Origin: Chrysochromulina tobinii
Lineage: Eukaryota > Haptophyta > Prymnesiales > Chrysochromulinaceae
Direction: 5' to 3'
DNA length: 64,000 nt
NCBI GenBank assembly: GCA_001275005.1
Contig: JWZX01003273.1
Location: forward strand, 1-64,000
The notes under the pieces were generated by a model. That model worked only from the letters and a program-made list of their open reading frames with translations. It was not told where the DNA came from and did no database searches. This document shows, piece after piece, positions 17,837 through 27,219 of the stretch. The position numbers and the translations under genes were made by a program. Within the stretch, counting starts at the first letter, position 1. The number at the start of each line of letters is the position of its first letter.

Positions 17837-20800
17837 ACAGGCGACCGAGTACAAGGGTTACACGAATCCCTACGGCGAACCGGAGCGAAAGCCGCGTCCC
17901 ACCTCGTCCGAACTCATCGTCATCCGCGCCAAGAACGCCGAGAGGGTGCGTCAGAACGAAGCCGACGAAGCTCGGCACGCGGCGAACGCTATCTACGATG
18001 CGCCCCGCAAGCGTGCCGAGCTGCGTAAGGCCAAGCTGGCGCGCGCCATCGTGTCGAATGGCTCGCATCACATGCACCACGAGAGTGCGCTGCTCCTCGG
18101 CGGCCACGTGGCGAGCGCGAAGCTGAGTGCGATGTCGAGCGCCGTGCTGAGCGCACCGCCCGCCCCCGCCGGCCGGCCTGGCTCGAGTCTCTCGACGGGC
18201 TCGGCCAGCGTGTGGAGCGAGTCGGACGCGGGTGAGCCGCCATGGGGGTGGCCCACCGCCAATCCCTTCGTGCCCCTTCCACCCTTCGCCTCCGCCAACG
18301 TCTTCGAGGACTTTGTGGAGAGCTTACAGGAGAAGCCACCAGAGAGCCTTCTCTCGCCCGCACCTTCGGAGGGGCGCACCTCGCCCGTCTCGACTGGCAG
18401 CATCATGCCTCGGGAGAGTGGAGAGGGGGGCGAGAGGCGCAGCCCGGCGCCGTTTGCACCGGGCGAGCGGGCGGGCGGCGCGTTCACGCCCGTGGGGACT
18501 CGACTGCGCATTGCCGCCTCCGCGTCCGAGCTGGGTACCGAGCTGGGCGCCTCAATGCTCGCAAACGCCTTGGGCGGCCTGCGGAGCATCCCCGAGGCGC
18601 GCCGCGACGCCTGCGCGAGGCAGCTGCAGGCGTACATGAAGGCCTGCGAGTCGCTCGGCACGACGCCGGTCTCGCGCGTACTCAACCATCTGGATGCACC
18701 GCGCCTCTCGCTCTCCCACTACGGGCTGGGTACAAATGGGAGCGCCGCCCTCGCCGCGGTTCTCGTGCTCAACGAGTCGTGGCGCGTGCTCGACCTGTGC
18801 GATAACCGGCTGCATGCGGAGGGTGCCGAAGCGCTCTCGCGTGGGCTCGAGATCAACGAGAAGCTGAGCGAGCTCGACTTGAGTAGCAACGCCATCGGCG
18901 GCAAGGCCATGAGCTCGCTGCTCGAGGCGATTGCGAACGCCTCGCAGTCGCGCAAGGGTGTGCTGCGCACGCTGCGTGTACTCCGGCTCGGCGACAACGG
19001 CCTGGGCGATGGCGCGACGGAGGCGCTCATGTCACTCCTCACTTTCAGCAAGGTGCTGCAGCACCTGAGTCTCGAGAGCAATAAAATGACCTCGATCAGC
19101 GCCTCGCTCTTGTGCACGCAGCTCAGTTCGCCCAAGTGCCCCCTTGTCGAACTCGACCTCTCATGGAATGCGATGCGGGCGACCGCGATCGAGGAGCTCA
19201 GCGGAGCGCTGCGCGACAACCATCACCTGCTGCGGCTCGGGCTCGGATGGAATGTGATGGGGAACCGTGGCGGCGTGGCGCTCGGCGCCATGCTAGAAGC
19301 CAACACGACGCTCCGCACGCTCGCGGTGCCGCACGCGGCCATCGAGGCCGAGGGCGCCGAGGCGCTTGCGACGGCGCTCTCTCGCACCAACCGCACGCTC
19401 ACCGCCCTCGAGCTGAGTTTCAATCTGGTGGGGGAGGACGCGGTGAGCTCGCTCTTCGCCGCGCTGGTGGCTAACCCGACGCTCAAAACCATTGCGCTCC
19501 AGGGCTGTGTTCAGGCGAAGCTCCTGTCACCCGGCCGCCCCAGAGGCTCCGCCAACCCGCCGGAACTTGACGAGTCGATTGCGGAGAAGGGCTGCAACGC
19601 TATGGGCGGTCGCTTTGGGCTACCCATCAACCCCGCCATGCTCGGGCTCGGGGAGAAGCTGTCTGTCGCAAGAGCTGGCAGCGTGGTGCTGCCTCTGGAC
19701 GATCCGAAGAAACCGACGCGCTACCTCAGCTTCGACCCGGCGAACCCCGAGGGGCTCTACCAACTCAATCTGGCCCACCCGTTCGAGCGGTGGGTCGCGA
19801 CGCAGCTACAAGCAGTGAGTACGGCCCGCAAAGAGCCGTGGGCTGTCGCCATGTACCAGCCGCCGCCGTTGCCGCCGCCCGAGCTGCCACCCCTTCGCGT
19901 GCCGCCAAAGGCCGCCGCCCCTGCCGCCGCCCCTGCCGCCGCCCCTGCCGCCGCCCCTGCCGCCGCCCCTGCCGCCGCCGCCGCCCCTGCCGCCTCTGAG
20001 GAGCAGGAAGAGGATTGGGAGCGCGAGATGCGCTTGGAGGAGGAGGCGGCCGCAGCCGCGGAGGCGAAGCGCGCGGCGTTGGCAGCCCGCAAGGCGGCGC
20101 TTGAAGCCTTTGCGGCACTCCCGCCACCCGAGCTCGGCCCCATCGACGCCTCTGCGCCGCTGCCAGCCGAGGGCACGCTACATGTCGAGTACCGACGGGC
20201 CGAGCCCGCGCCGCCCACAACTGTCCACTACAAGCTCGCTCTTGCGGACTCGTCCGAGCGCGAGGTCGCCCTCGGCCTGTGGCGCAAGGCGCTCGTCGAG
20301 AGCGGCGAGTCATGGAAGCGAGAGCGGCTCGATGGCGTGCGCTTCGAGCTCCGCCATACCGACGAGCAGTGGGTCATGCCCGGGAGCGGGCGATTAGAAC
20401 TCGAATTCACGAGCCGCGCCATCACGTACATGGCGCAGTACTCGCTCGACCTCGCCGATGGTCGCCACCGGCGGCTGGCGCACACGCTCGCCAAGCGGCT
20501 GGCGCACACAGCACTCGGCAGAGCGAGTGAAGCGATCCTAAACGCAACGCTTGATGGTGCCCCTCTGCCAATGGGCTTCATGGAGTACCTAGCGCAAGGA
20601 GACGGCGACAGCGCCGCGGACGTAGGCGCGGTCGGCATGCTCATGTGGACGTATGTGGTGCGGGAGGTGCGCCACCTGAGTACGCGCCACTTCGTCTTCG
20701 ACCTGCAGCGCGCCGAGGACGCCGCTCTCGCGGCGGCCCTGCGCAAATGGGCCACCGACGTGCCCGGCGAGAACATGCTCAACGTGCACCACGACGGTGC

Positions 20801-21119
20801 TCCATGTACCCAGTGGGCCTCGGGAGAGGGGATCGTCGAGCTCGACTATGTGGTCGTGCAGCCGCTCGTGCCGCTGCCACCGCCTCCGCCGCCGCCGCCA
20901 CCTCCCGGCGCGGCCACCGCGGCGCCTGAGGAGGAGCAGGTGACGGCGCAAGGCTATTGGCGACCGGTGGCCCGGCGGCTGCGTCATGACGACTCGTACG
21001 ATTGGATTGTGGCGCAGCGGCTGGCGCAGCTCGCGTACGACTACCCGGGCGACCCTTGGCTCAGCGCCGTGCTGCCAAGTGGACAGCCTTCCAAGGAGCT
21101 CGAGGTGCAGAAGCTGTAG
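16101..21119 (+). CDS. Giant leucine-rich-repeat protein with C-terminal triple repeat
   Basis: A 1,672-residue single-exon protein. N-terminal part: a disordered start, then a helical domain near residues 110-210 (VEKIFRYEKQFTFGLLNFDDEF). Middle: long Ala/Pro/Ser-rich stretches, an acidic EEDGEE repeat (nt 17626-17685) and polyproline. Residues about 865-1137 are eight or so ribonuclease-inhibitor-type LRRs (LDLCDNRLHAEGAEALSRGL, LDLSSNAIGGKAMSSLL, LELSFNLVGEDAVSSLF). An AAP repeat linker (nt 19914-19986) follows. The last about 230 residues hold three diverged copies of an unnamed module (YKLALADS..., YSLDLADG..., FVFDLQRA..., each ending near LDG/HDGAP). No enzyme domain or membrane segment. 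The start at 16101 leaves a separate promoter; an upstream in-frame ATG at 15780 overlaps the AAMP-like gene. Role unknown; a scaffold is likely. Confidence 0.7.
19914..19986. repeat. 9-bp tandem repeat coding Ala-Ala-Pro
   Basis: About eight copies of GCCGCCCCT inside the LRR gene, in frame, giving a flexible alanine-proline linker before the C-terminal repeat module. Confidence 0.85.
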
Positions 21120-21261
21120 GTCGGCAGCTGGCCGTAGAGGCCAATTGATGGGCAGCATCCGACGCGGACAATCCGCTTGAAGCCGCACACAGCGGCGCGT
21201 CGAACGTAGCTGCGTGGATGAGGATGTAAAATATGCGCTTAGAAAATAGGTCCACAATGCT

Positions 21262-21630
21262 CTATGTTGGTAACGGTTGGCCGCTCATTTTCGCTGTGAT
21301 GCGCACGGATGCGCACAGAAGCACGGCGAGCTCCAGTTGCTCACAGTCCTTCGGCTCCGATGCGCGGCTGAGACACGCCTGGTGAGCATCGCGTTCTGGC
21401 TTGCACTTCTTGGGCGCCCAGTCGCACGCAGCAATGAGCTCAGATCCGCAGTGGCGGAAGGCTGACCAAGCGAGCCGACAATGATTCGCTTCGTCAGAGG
21501 TGTCAGTGGCAGGAATCTCATGAGGATTGCAGTTGTAGCGGCGAAGACAGGCAGCAACTGCCTTTGCGTGGCTACCGCAGTGCTCTTGCAGGGTGAACGG
21601 GCTTGAGTTGAAGCGACGCATGTTCGACAT
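21262..21630 (-). CDS. Quadruple CX9C (double CHCH) mitochondrial protein
   Basis: A 122-residue protein with four exact CX9C motifs: Cys18/28, 51/61, 76/86 and 96/106, plus single Cys34 and Cys69. Paired CX9C motifs form disulfide-linked helical hairpins in the mitochondrial intermembrane space, imported by Mia40. A double twin-CX9C layout is known for the complex I subunit NDUFA8, which is the best guess; identity beyond the cysteines is not clear enough to name it. There is no N-terminal transit peptide, as usual for Mia40 substrates. It converges with the LRR gene, with 142 bp between the ends. Confidence 0.75.
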   Translation of the reverse strand: MSNMRRFNSSPFTLQEHCGSHAKAVAACLRRYNCNPHEIPATDTSDEANHCRLAWSAFRHCGSELIAACDWAPKKCKPERDAHQACLSRASEPKDCEQLELAVLLCASVRITAKMSGQPLPT

Positions 21631-22550
21631 GTTGCCTCCGTCCTAAATGACGTTGTGAATGTAGCGCTGCGTCGGACGCTTTCCGCGCTACGTGCGTCCT
21701 TCCAATTTCGGGAAGGCGCCGCAACTTCGAATTCCAATTTCGTCAGGCGCATTCGCAAGCAAAATTGTGCTTCAAACGCTCGCAGTCACATCCTTTCACC
21801 CCGGCAAAGCGTGTTTCTACTGGATGAGCTATGTGTCAGAGGGACGTACTCATGCGTTTACTAGAGGACTAAGTTACGTAAGATGCAACAAATGCAACAT
21901 GATGCAAGGACATCTGACGACACACACTCAGGGAGACCTCAGACCAGGGCCGCCGCGGCGCGGACCGCCGCACTAGCCGCACGCGCCTTCGGCTTCGCCC
22001 AGTGCCAGTCGCCCAGTCCGACCACGCACGCATCAAGGCCCAGGGTAATGATAGCAGCGCCGTCCGCTCTCACGTCTCATCAGAACACGAGTAAGTCAGT
22101 GTCAGAAGACCGCAGAAGTCAGAACGAGATTGAGATTCAACCTCAACGGTCCAACGCTCCAACCAGCGCGGACAGCGCCGTTTCCGAGCCCCGACTCCGG
22201 TTAAAAGTGACTTAAAGTCACTTTAACGAACAACGACTTAGCTATTTAAGTATTTATAAAATTATTTAAAGTCGGTTTGAGGACATAACACTCAAGTGTC
22301 ACCCTGCCGCTTGCCGCTCGTTTACTCCGTGCGACCGCGTCCCGCTCGCTCCTCTGAAGTCTGATTACTGATACTAACAGCAGCTACACGAGACGCAGGC
22401 TGGACTCTGGACAGTCGCCCGACACCATCAGTCTTCAGTCTTCAGTCATCAGACATCAGACCGACGGCTCGGCACACATTGACGGTGACACCTAGGTCAG
22501 GGACAGGCACTTGCCCGAAACTTCCGATGTCTCCACACCGCCGCATGGGC
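21631..22550. other. Intergenic, AT-richer, no gene seen
   Basis: About 920 bp with lower GC, especially 22200-22290. It contains a 10-bp-arm palindrome at 22204-22224. No ORF with family likeness and no RNA gene was recognised. Confidence 0.5.
22204..22224. repeat. Short palindrome
   Basis: Perfect inverted repeat AAAGTGACTT / AAGTCACTTT with a 1-base spacer in the AT-richer intergenic stretch. Function unknown; could be a cruciform or a dimeric factor site. Confidence 0.7.
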
Positions 22551-23765
22551 TTAGCCCAACGTCGTCGTGCCGAGCGACATCTCGACGACAAACTGGCCCG
22601 TATAATTATTGGCCATGCTCGCGTTCAAGCGTTGTGTCGTACGGAGCGGGCGCGCCCCGCCGCCTTGTTTCATGGGTTCTCGCTCTGGGAAGACACCAGA
22701 GTCGCGCTTGACCCACGGGAATTTGTCACCGACCGCCTTGCCCCCTGTCGAGTCGAGCGGATTGACCGTCTTGGGCGGGTTCGCTTTCGACTCGCGCGAC
22801 CAGCCGCCTCCAAGCACGCGCGGCTTCGTGTACGCGATCACCTCAGCGACCGTCCTCTCCTCGTGGCCACTCGGGTCGAGGAGTGGGCCAGCGGGTCCGC
22901 GAGTCGGTGAGATGGACTTTGGCCGTGGTGCTGGGTGCACCTTGGAGGTGGAGGGCAGCGGGCGCGCGGGCATGGCGCCGTAGCAAAGGGGTCGCCTCAG
23001 GACGGAAGGTAACAGATCAGGGGCTTGCGGCCCGTCGGTGTGACGCGGATTGGAGCCGCGCGCCTCGAGCGCGAGCGTTGCCGCCACAGCCGCTGCCCGG
23101 GCGCGCGACGTACGCGTATCATCGGGCGCGCGGGCGACGGCAGCGGCGCTCGTGGGGCGTGGGCGGCCGGAGGCGTGGGCGGCGGCGCCAAAGCCGTTAC
23201 GAGAGCCCGGCGAGACAGGGATACTGCCGCCCAGGGAGCCCGTCCTCGACGCCCCCGCACTCTGCGGTGGCGCCGACGGTGGGCGGCCCCCGCTCGACGT
23301 CGGCCGACCGTTGGCTGCCGAGCCGAGACGCCGCCGACCGAGGGGAACGTCTGCCGTCGCACGTGACGCCGCGCGCTCATTCCAGCTCATGCGCGCTGGC
23401 GCGGCCGCAGAGCGTTCTTGTACCAGTGTCTCAAGCACCTGGGTATCGATCTTATGAACGGGCGCAGGGGCTATGGCCGCGCTGCAGGCGCCACCGGCGG
23501 CCGACACGCAGCGAGCATGCGCCGGCGAGAGTGGTGGCGACGGCGCGCTGCTGCCGCCAGCTGGAGGGGGCGCGGTGGAGTCTTCGGCGCCAGGAGGAGC
23601 GGCCGCGAGCACCATCGCCTTGGCCGCCTTGAACTCGGATTCGTCGAGGGCGCCTTTCGCCCACAGCTCTGCCAGCTTTGCCAGCTGGCCCGCGACGCCG
23701 TCTGATGCTGCCATAGACTCACAAACAGCGAGGAGGTGGCGTCCTGATTCCGCCTTAGGTGGCAT
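22551..23765 (-). CDS. SHOCT-motif, Ser/Pro/Arg-rich disordered protein
   Basis: 404 residues from the ATG at 23765; the frame runs to 23807 but only with a GTG. Residues about 25-52 look like a SHOCT motif (LAKLAELWAKGALDESEF), a short helical hairpin often at protein ends. Residues 60-260 are Pro/Ser/Ala/Arg-rich with recurrent RP-type motifs (NGRPTSSGGRPPSA, RPRPTSAA). The C-terminal about 120 residues are more ordered (EERTVAEVIAYTKPRVLGGG, GDKFPWVKRDSGVFP, ANNYTGQFVVEM). No known family for that end. Such RP/TSA-rich linkers recur in other genes of this window and may point to a cytoskeletal or ciliary role, which is only inference. Confidence 0.6.
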   Translation of the reverse strand: MPPKAESGRHLLAVCESMAASDGVAGQLAKLAELWAKGALDESEFKAAKAMVLAAAPPGAEDSTAPPPAGGSSAPSPPLSPAHARCVSAAGGACSAAIAPAPVHKIDTQVLETLVQERSAAAPARMSWNERAASRATADVPLGRRRLGSAANGRPTSSGGRPPSAPPQSAGASRTGSLGGSIPVSPGSRNGFGAAAHASGRPRPTSAAAVARAPDDTRTSRARAAAVAATLALEARGSNPRHTDGPQAPDLLPSVLRRPLCYGAMPARPLPSTSKVHPAPRPKSISPTRGPAGPLLDPSGHEERTVAEVIAYTKPRVLGGGWSRESKANPPKTVNPLDSTGGKAVGDKFPWVKRDSGVFPEREPMKQGGGARPLRTTQRLNASMANNYTGQFVVEMSLGTTTLG

Positions 23766-24019
23766 CTGAGGAGGCGTCCTGAACTGCGCGACCCTGGTGC
23801 GGTCCACGGCCTCGTCTAGTTGCCGTGACGGACGCTAGAAGGGGGGGACGTTAAAGAGGGCGGGTGGACATCGCGTGTTTTCACAGTGAATTCACTCGAC
23901 TTTTCTGAACACGGCCTGAGGAAAGCCCACGCACCAACCGAGGAAGGTTGATTCGTGGATCTCCTAGTTTCAAATTCACGGGTGCGGCCTGCTTTTTGTT
24001 GTCATCGCAATCTCGAAAT

Positions 24020-25016
24020 ATGGTCGCGGCCTCTCGGCGCCAGCTAGGGAGCTTCCTCCTCTTTCTGCTTTCCGTCCGATCACTTTGCGCCACCGTGTCA
24101 TGCTCTCCCAGCTTCAGCCGACATCTCGCTCGCGACTCAGAACGCAGTGAACGCGACCGAGAGGAGCAGACCTTTGCCGTCGTCACCGCCCTAAATGCAG
24201 ATGGCGCCATGCTGTGCGACCGGCTCTTCGGCGTGTGCCTCGGACGCGCTTTGCCGACGGATGGAACGGGTTCGAGGATTCAGGCGGACTTGTGCGCGCC
24301 GCTCGCGCCCGATGCGCCGGCTCTCCTGCTCCTCGGCGCCAGCAGCAGCAGCGCCCGTATGGGCACGCACACCGCCAGCATCGCTGGCCACGCTCGCGGT
24401 CGCCGACGTTTGGCTAGCCGCGCTGCCAGCCTTGGCTGGAGGCGCTCGGCGCACAGCGGCTCTCGATGCGGTGCTCGAGCGCGCGCTCGATGCCATCGAA
24501 CAGATGCCGCCGTCGACCACTGACGGGGCTACGGATCCGCCGCCGCGTCGGCTGCTGCTCGTCATGACGACCACCAAGGCCGCGACAAAGGCGGACGAGC
24601 TCCTCTCTCAGCCATGGTCTGCGGCGGAAATTGAGAGCCGGCTCGATGAGCTCCGCGCGCTGCGGCCAGCGCGGTCGTACGCTCACGTTCGGTCACGGGA
24701 TCGCCTCGCTGTGAGCGTCGCCTCTCTGGCTGAGAGCGGAGGCGGCGGTGGCGGCGGCGGCGTTCAGGGCGGTTCGGCCCTCCTCGCAAGGTTTGCACGG
24801 CCGGCGCGGCCCGACTACCTGCTCGGCGACCCGCGGCGCGTGCCGAAGAGCTTGACGCTCGCACAAGTGCCATGCCTCCTCACCGAGCTACTTTGGCTGC
24901 TCGACGCGCCCAAAGGCAAGCGCCGGGCAACCGTGCGCGGCGGCGGCGGGAGTACGGGCGGCCGCGACGAGCGCGGCGAGCCAGGCGGCCCCAGCGGCGG
25001 CGGCGGCGGCGGCGGC

Positions 25017-25059
<43 letters not shown>

Positions 25060-26099
25060 CCACCGATGCCTCCTTGAGCGACGAGGAAGTGCTTCAAATG
25101 CTTGGGCGGGTGGCCCCTGTTGCAGCCCAGCCGAATGGAGCTGCCCAATTTGGTCCAATCGATTGGAGCCACTCTCCCGCACGTTTGCGATCACTGCTCA
25201 TGGAGGGCGGCTGGCCAGCGATCAGTGAGCGGCGCATTCGCACACTCAAGTCACTGTCCACGAAGGCTGCGAACCCCAGCAGTTGCAGCAGCAGCAGCCG
25301 CGGCGTGGCCGGCGAGGCCAGCGGCGGCGGGGCTGAGGCCGAGCCGCCGCGCACAGCCGAGCAGCTCGCGCGGCTCGCGAGCGCGGCTCCGAGCGAGTGG
25401 TTGGCTCTTGTGGGGTGCGAGGGCGCACGCCAAAAGGCGTGCGAGGCGGCGGCCGCTGAGGCGCGCGAGCTGCGAACGGCGATCGCCGAGGCCGCGCGTA
25501 ACCCGCTCGACGACTTTGCGCCGCGGGCGGAACGGCTCATCGCCAACACGCTGCGGGTGTACGATGCGAGCTCTTCGCGGTTTGTGAGCCGGCGATCGCA
25601 CGCGGCCAAGCGCGAGGCAGTGTCGCGAGCGGCGACGGCGGAGGCGCTCCGGCTGACGCGTCAGCAACTGAGCGTGCTCTTCGAGGATGCCCTTGCCACC
25701 TTTCGCGCCGACCTCGTGCTACTCATGGCCGCGGCCGCCCGGTACGACCGTGCTTCGACGCGGCTGAGCCGCAAGACGACGCGCCGCTTTGAACGGGCGG
25801 TGAGGGCGTCGACGCCCGCGCACATTGGTACGCGGCCGCAAGGCGTGGCGCTGCAGCGGCGCTGCGTGCGCCGGCTGCGCCAGCATCTGCTCATCGAGGC
25901 GGCCGCACACGAGGCCGAGGCGGCTGTGCTGCCGCCGCGCGAGCAGGACGTGGGGCCGTCGCCGTGGTGGAAGCAGCTGCTCGTGCAGGCCATCCAGATC
26001 GTGCTCAACCTCGCGCAGGGGTACCTGCTGCAGTATCTGCCCGCCAAGCGCAAGGACCTCGCCGACGAGCGCGCGATGCCGAGGGGGCCTCTGTTCTGA
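24020..26099 (+). CDS. Possible diverged Sey1/RHD3-type dynamin-like protein, frame switch near 24,330
   Basis: Two overlapping frames seem to make one protein. The first, from ATG 24020, starts with a signal-peptide-like stretch (ASRRQLGSFLLFLLSVRSLC). It continues FAVVTALNADGAMLCDRLFG, which lines up with the GTPase P-loop region of Sey1/RHD3 (usually ending GKSTLLNHLF) but lacks the Gly-Lys-Ser. The second frame (ATG 24195, 634 residues to 26099) carries on with SLATLAVADVWLAALPAL and RRLLLVM, like the later GTPase strands. Then come a Gly/Ser-rich insert with polyserine, a helical region (RLIANTLRVYDASSSRFVSR) and a hydrophobic C-terminal segment (WWKQLLVQAIQIVLNLAQGY). The likeness is to pattern, not to identity. 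A short intron or a 1-base error must join the frames. If right, it is a pseudo-GTPase of ER-shaping type. Confidence 0.4.
25018..25058. repeat. (AGC)n polyserine tract
   Basis: Thirteen serine codons AGC in a row inside the Sey1-like ORF, preceded by a GGC polyglycine run. The tract is in frame. Confidence 0.9.
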
Positions 26100-26160
26100 G
26101 CTTAAGGGATTAAGGTTAAGGTTGCGTTGGGCCGCCGGCCTCCGAACAGCCTCAGGGGAC

Positions 26161-27219
26161 ATGATGGGGAACGTCTGGAGTGGGGGCGGCGGTGGCACCA
26201 GCACCGTCAAAGCCGACGGCTGGGCAGTCGTCAAAGGAGGCGGGCGCAGTGCGGCGGCGGCAGCGGCCGAGCGGCGGGCGGCCGAACGTAAGGAGGCCGA
26301 GCGGCGGGCGGCTGAGCGGCTAGCGGCTGAGCAGCAGGCGGCGGAGCAGAAGGCGGCGGAGCAGAAGGCGGCGGAGCAGAAGGCGGCGGAGCAGAAGGCG
26401 GCGAAGCAGAAGGCGGCGGAGCAGAAGGCGGCGGAGCAGAAGGCGCCCAAGGTGGAGAAGAAGCAAGTAGCGGCGCCCTCTGGAAGTCCTCAAGGTGAGC
26501 CGGAGGCGGATCTTCTTCGGGCGAAGATTGACATGATGCAGCGCGAGGGCGAAGATGACATGGTCATCAGCGCGCTCAGGGAGAAGCTCGAACGCCTAGA
26601 GAAAGATAGCCATGGGGAGGCGGCCGGGCAGGCGGCAGCGGCCGCCGCCACCACCAAGCAGCCCTCGGCGGGAGTCAGCCGTTGGGAGGAAGGGCGAATC
26701 GGGCGCGATGACGAACTCGACGAGCGCCGTCACGGGCAGGTTCATCGAGTGCGAATCGGGCTTGAGGAGGGCCGAGATCAGGGCCGAGATAAGGGCCGAG
26801 AGGCGCCACCGACGGGTCGGGAAGGCACACGGACGGCGCCGCAGGCAAGGAGCGTAGGGATGGCGGCGCAGGAGGACGGAATGAGCGTAGGGAGGGCGGC
26901 GCAGGAGGATGTAAGGAGCGTAGGGAGGTCGGCGCAGGACGAGAGAACGGCGGCGCAGGAGGAGGGAATGGCGGCGCAGGAGGAGGGAACGGCGGCGCAG
27001 GAGCACGGAACGGCGGCGCGGCGTCCGAGGGCTCGTTCGATGGACGAGCAGAATGTGGACCAGGCTACGGTCAGCCGGACGTCCGAGCCTGATCATAAAG
27101 GCTCGATGGATGCATCTGAGCCTGCTCAGCGGCGTCGCCGTAGTGCCGTCCGCTCGCTACAACGCTCTTCACAAGCCGGCGCGCGAGGCAGCTGCGGAGC
27201 GCGCCGAGGCGGGCGATGA
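26161..27219 (+). CDS. Low-complexity Ala/Glu/Lys/Gln repeat protein
   Basis: From ATG 26161 about 350 residues: a glycine-rich start (MMGNVWSGGGGG), a helical Ala/Glu/Arg section, seven copies of a 5-residue AEQKA-type unit, a more complex charged helix (LLRAKIDMMQREGEDDMVIS), and an Arg/Gly/Gln-rich tail with about eight AAQEEG-like units. No domain is recognised. It overlaps the next ORF (27053) in a different frame by 167 bp. The compositions are similar, so the two may be one gene interrupted by a frameshift or an unrecognised intron. Only 61 bp separate it from the preceding gene. Confidence 0.45.
   Translation: MMGNVWSGGGGGTSTVKADGWAVVKGGGRSAAAAAAERRAAERKEAERRAAERLAAEQQAAEQKAAEQKAAEQKAAEQKAAKQKAAEQKAAEQKAPKVEKKQVAAPSGSPQGEPEADLLRAKIDMMQREGEDDMVISALREKLERLEKDSHGEAAGQAAAAAATTKQPSAGVSRWEEGRIGRDDELDERRHGQVHRVRIGLEEGRDQGRDKGREAPPTGREGTRTAPQARSVGMAAQEDGMSVGRAAQEDVRSVGRSAQDERTAAQEEGMAAQEEGTAAQEHGTAARRPRARSMDEQNVDQATVSRTSEPDHKGSMDASEPAQRRRRSAVRSLQRSSQAGARGSCGARRGGR
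26341..26445. repeat. 15-bp tandem repeat, 7 copies
   Basis: Seven units of GCGGAGCAGAAGGCG, one with GCGAAG, all in frame. They code a continuous charged helix in the low-complexity protein. Confidence 0.9.

Noticed and set aside
24357-24378. 22-nt GT...AG intron to join the two Sey1-like frames
   Set aside because: It would fix the frame, but 22 nt is far shorter than every other intron found here (81-322 nt), so it was not annotated.
24888-25194. Antisense ORFs of polycysteine, polyalanine or polyarginine
   Set aside because: They are the other frames of the AGC/GGC repeats in the Sey1-like gene.
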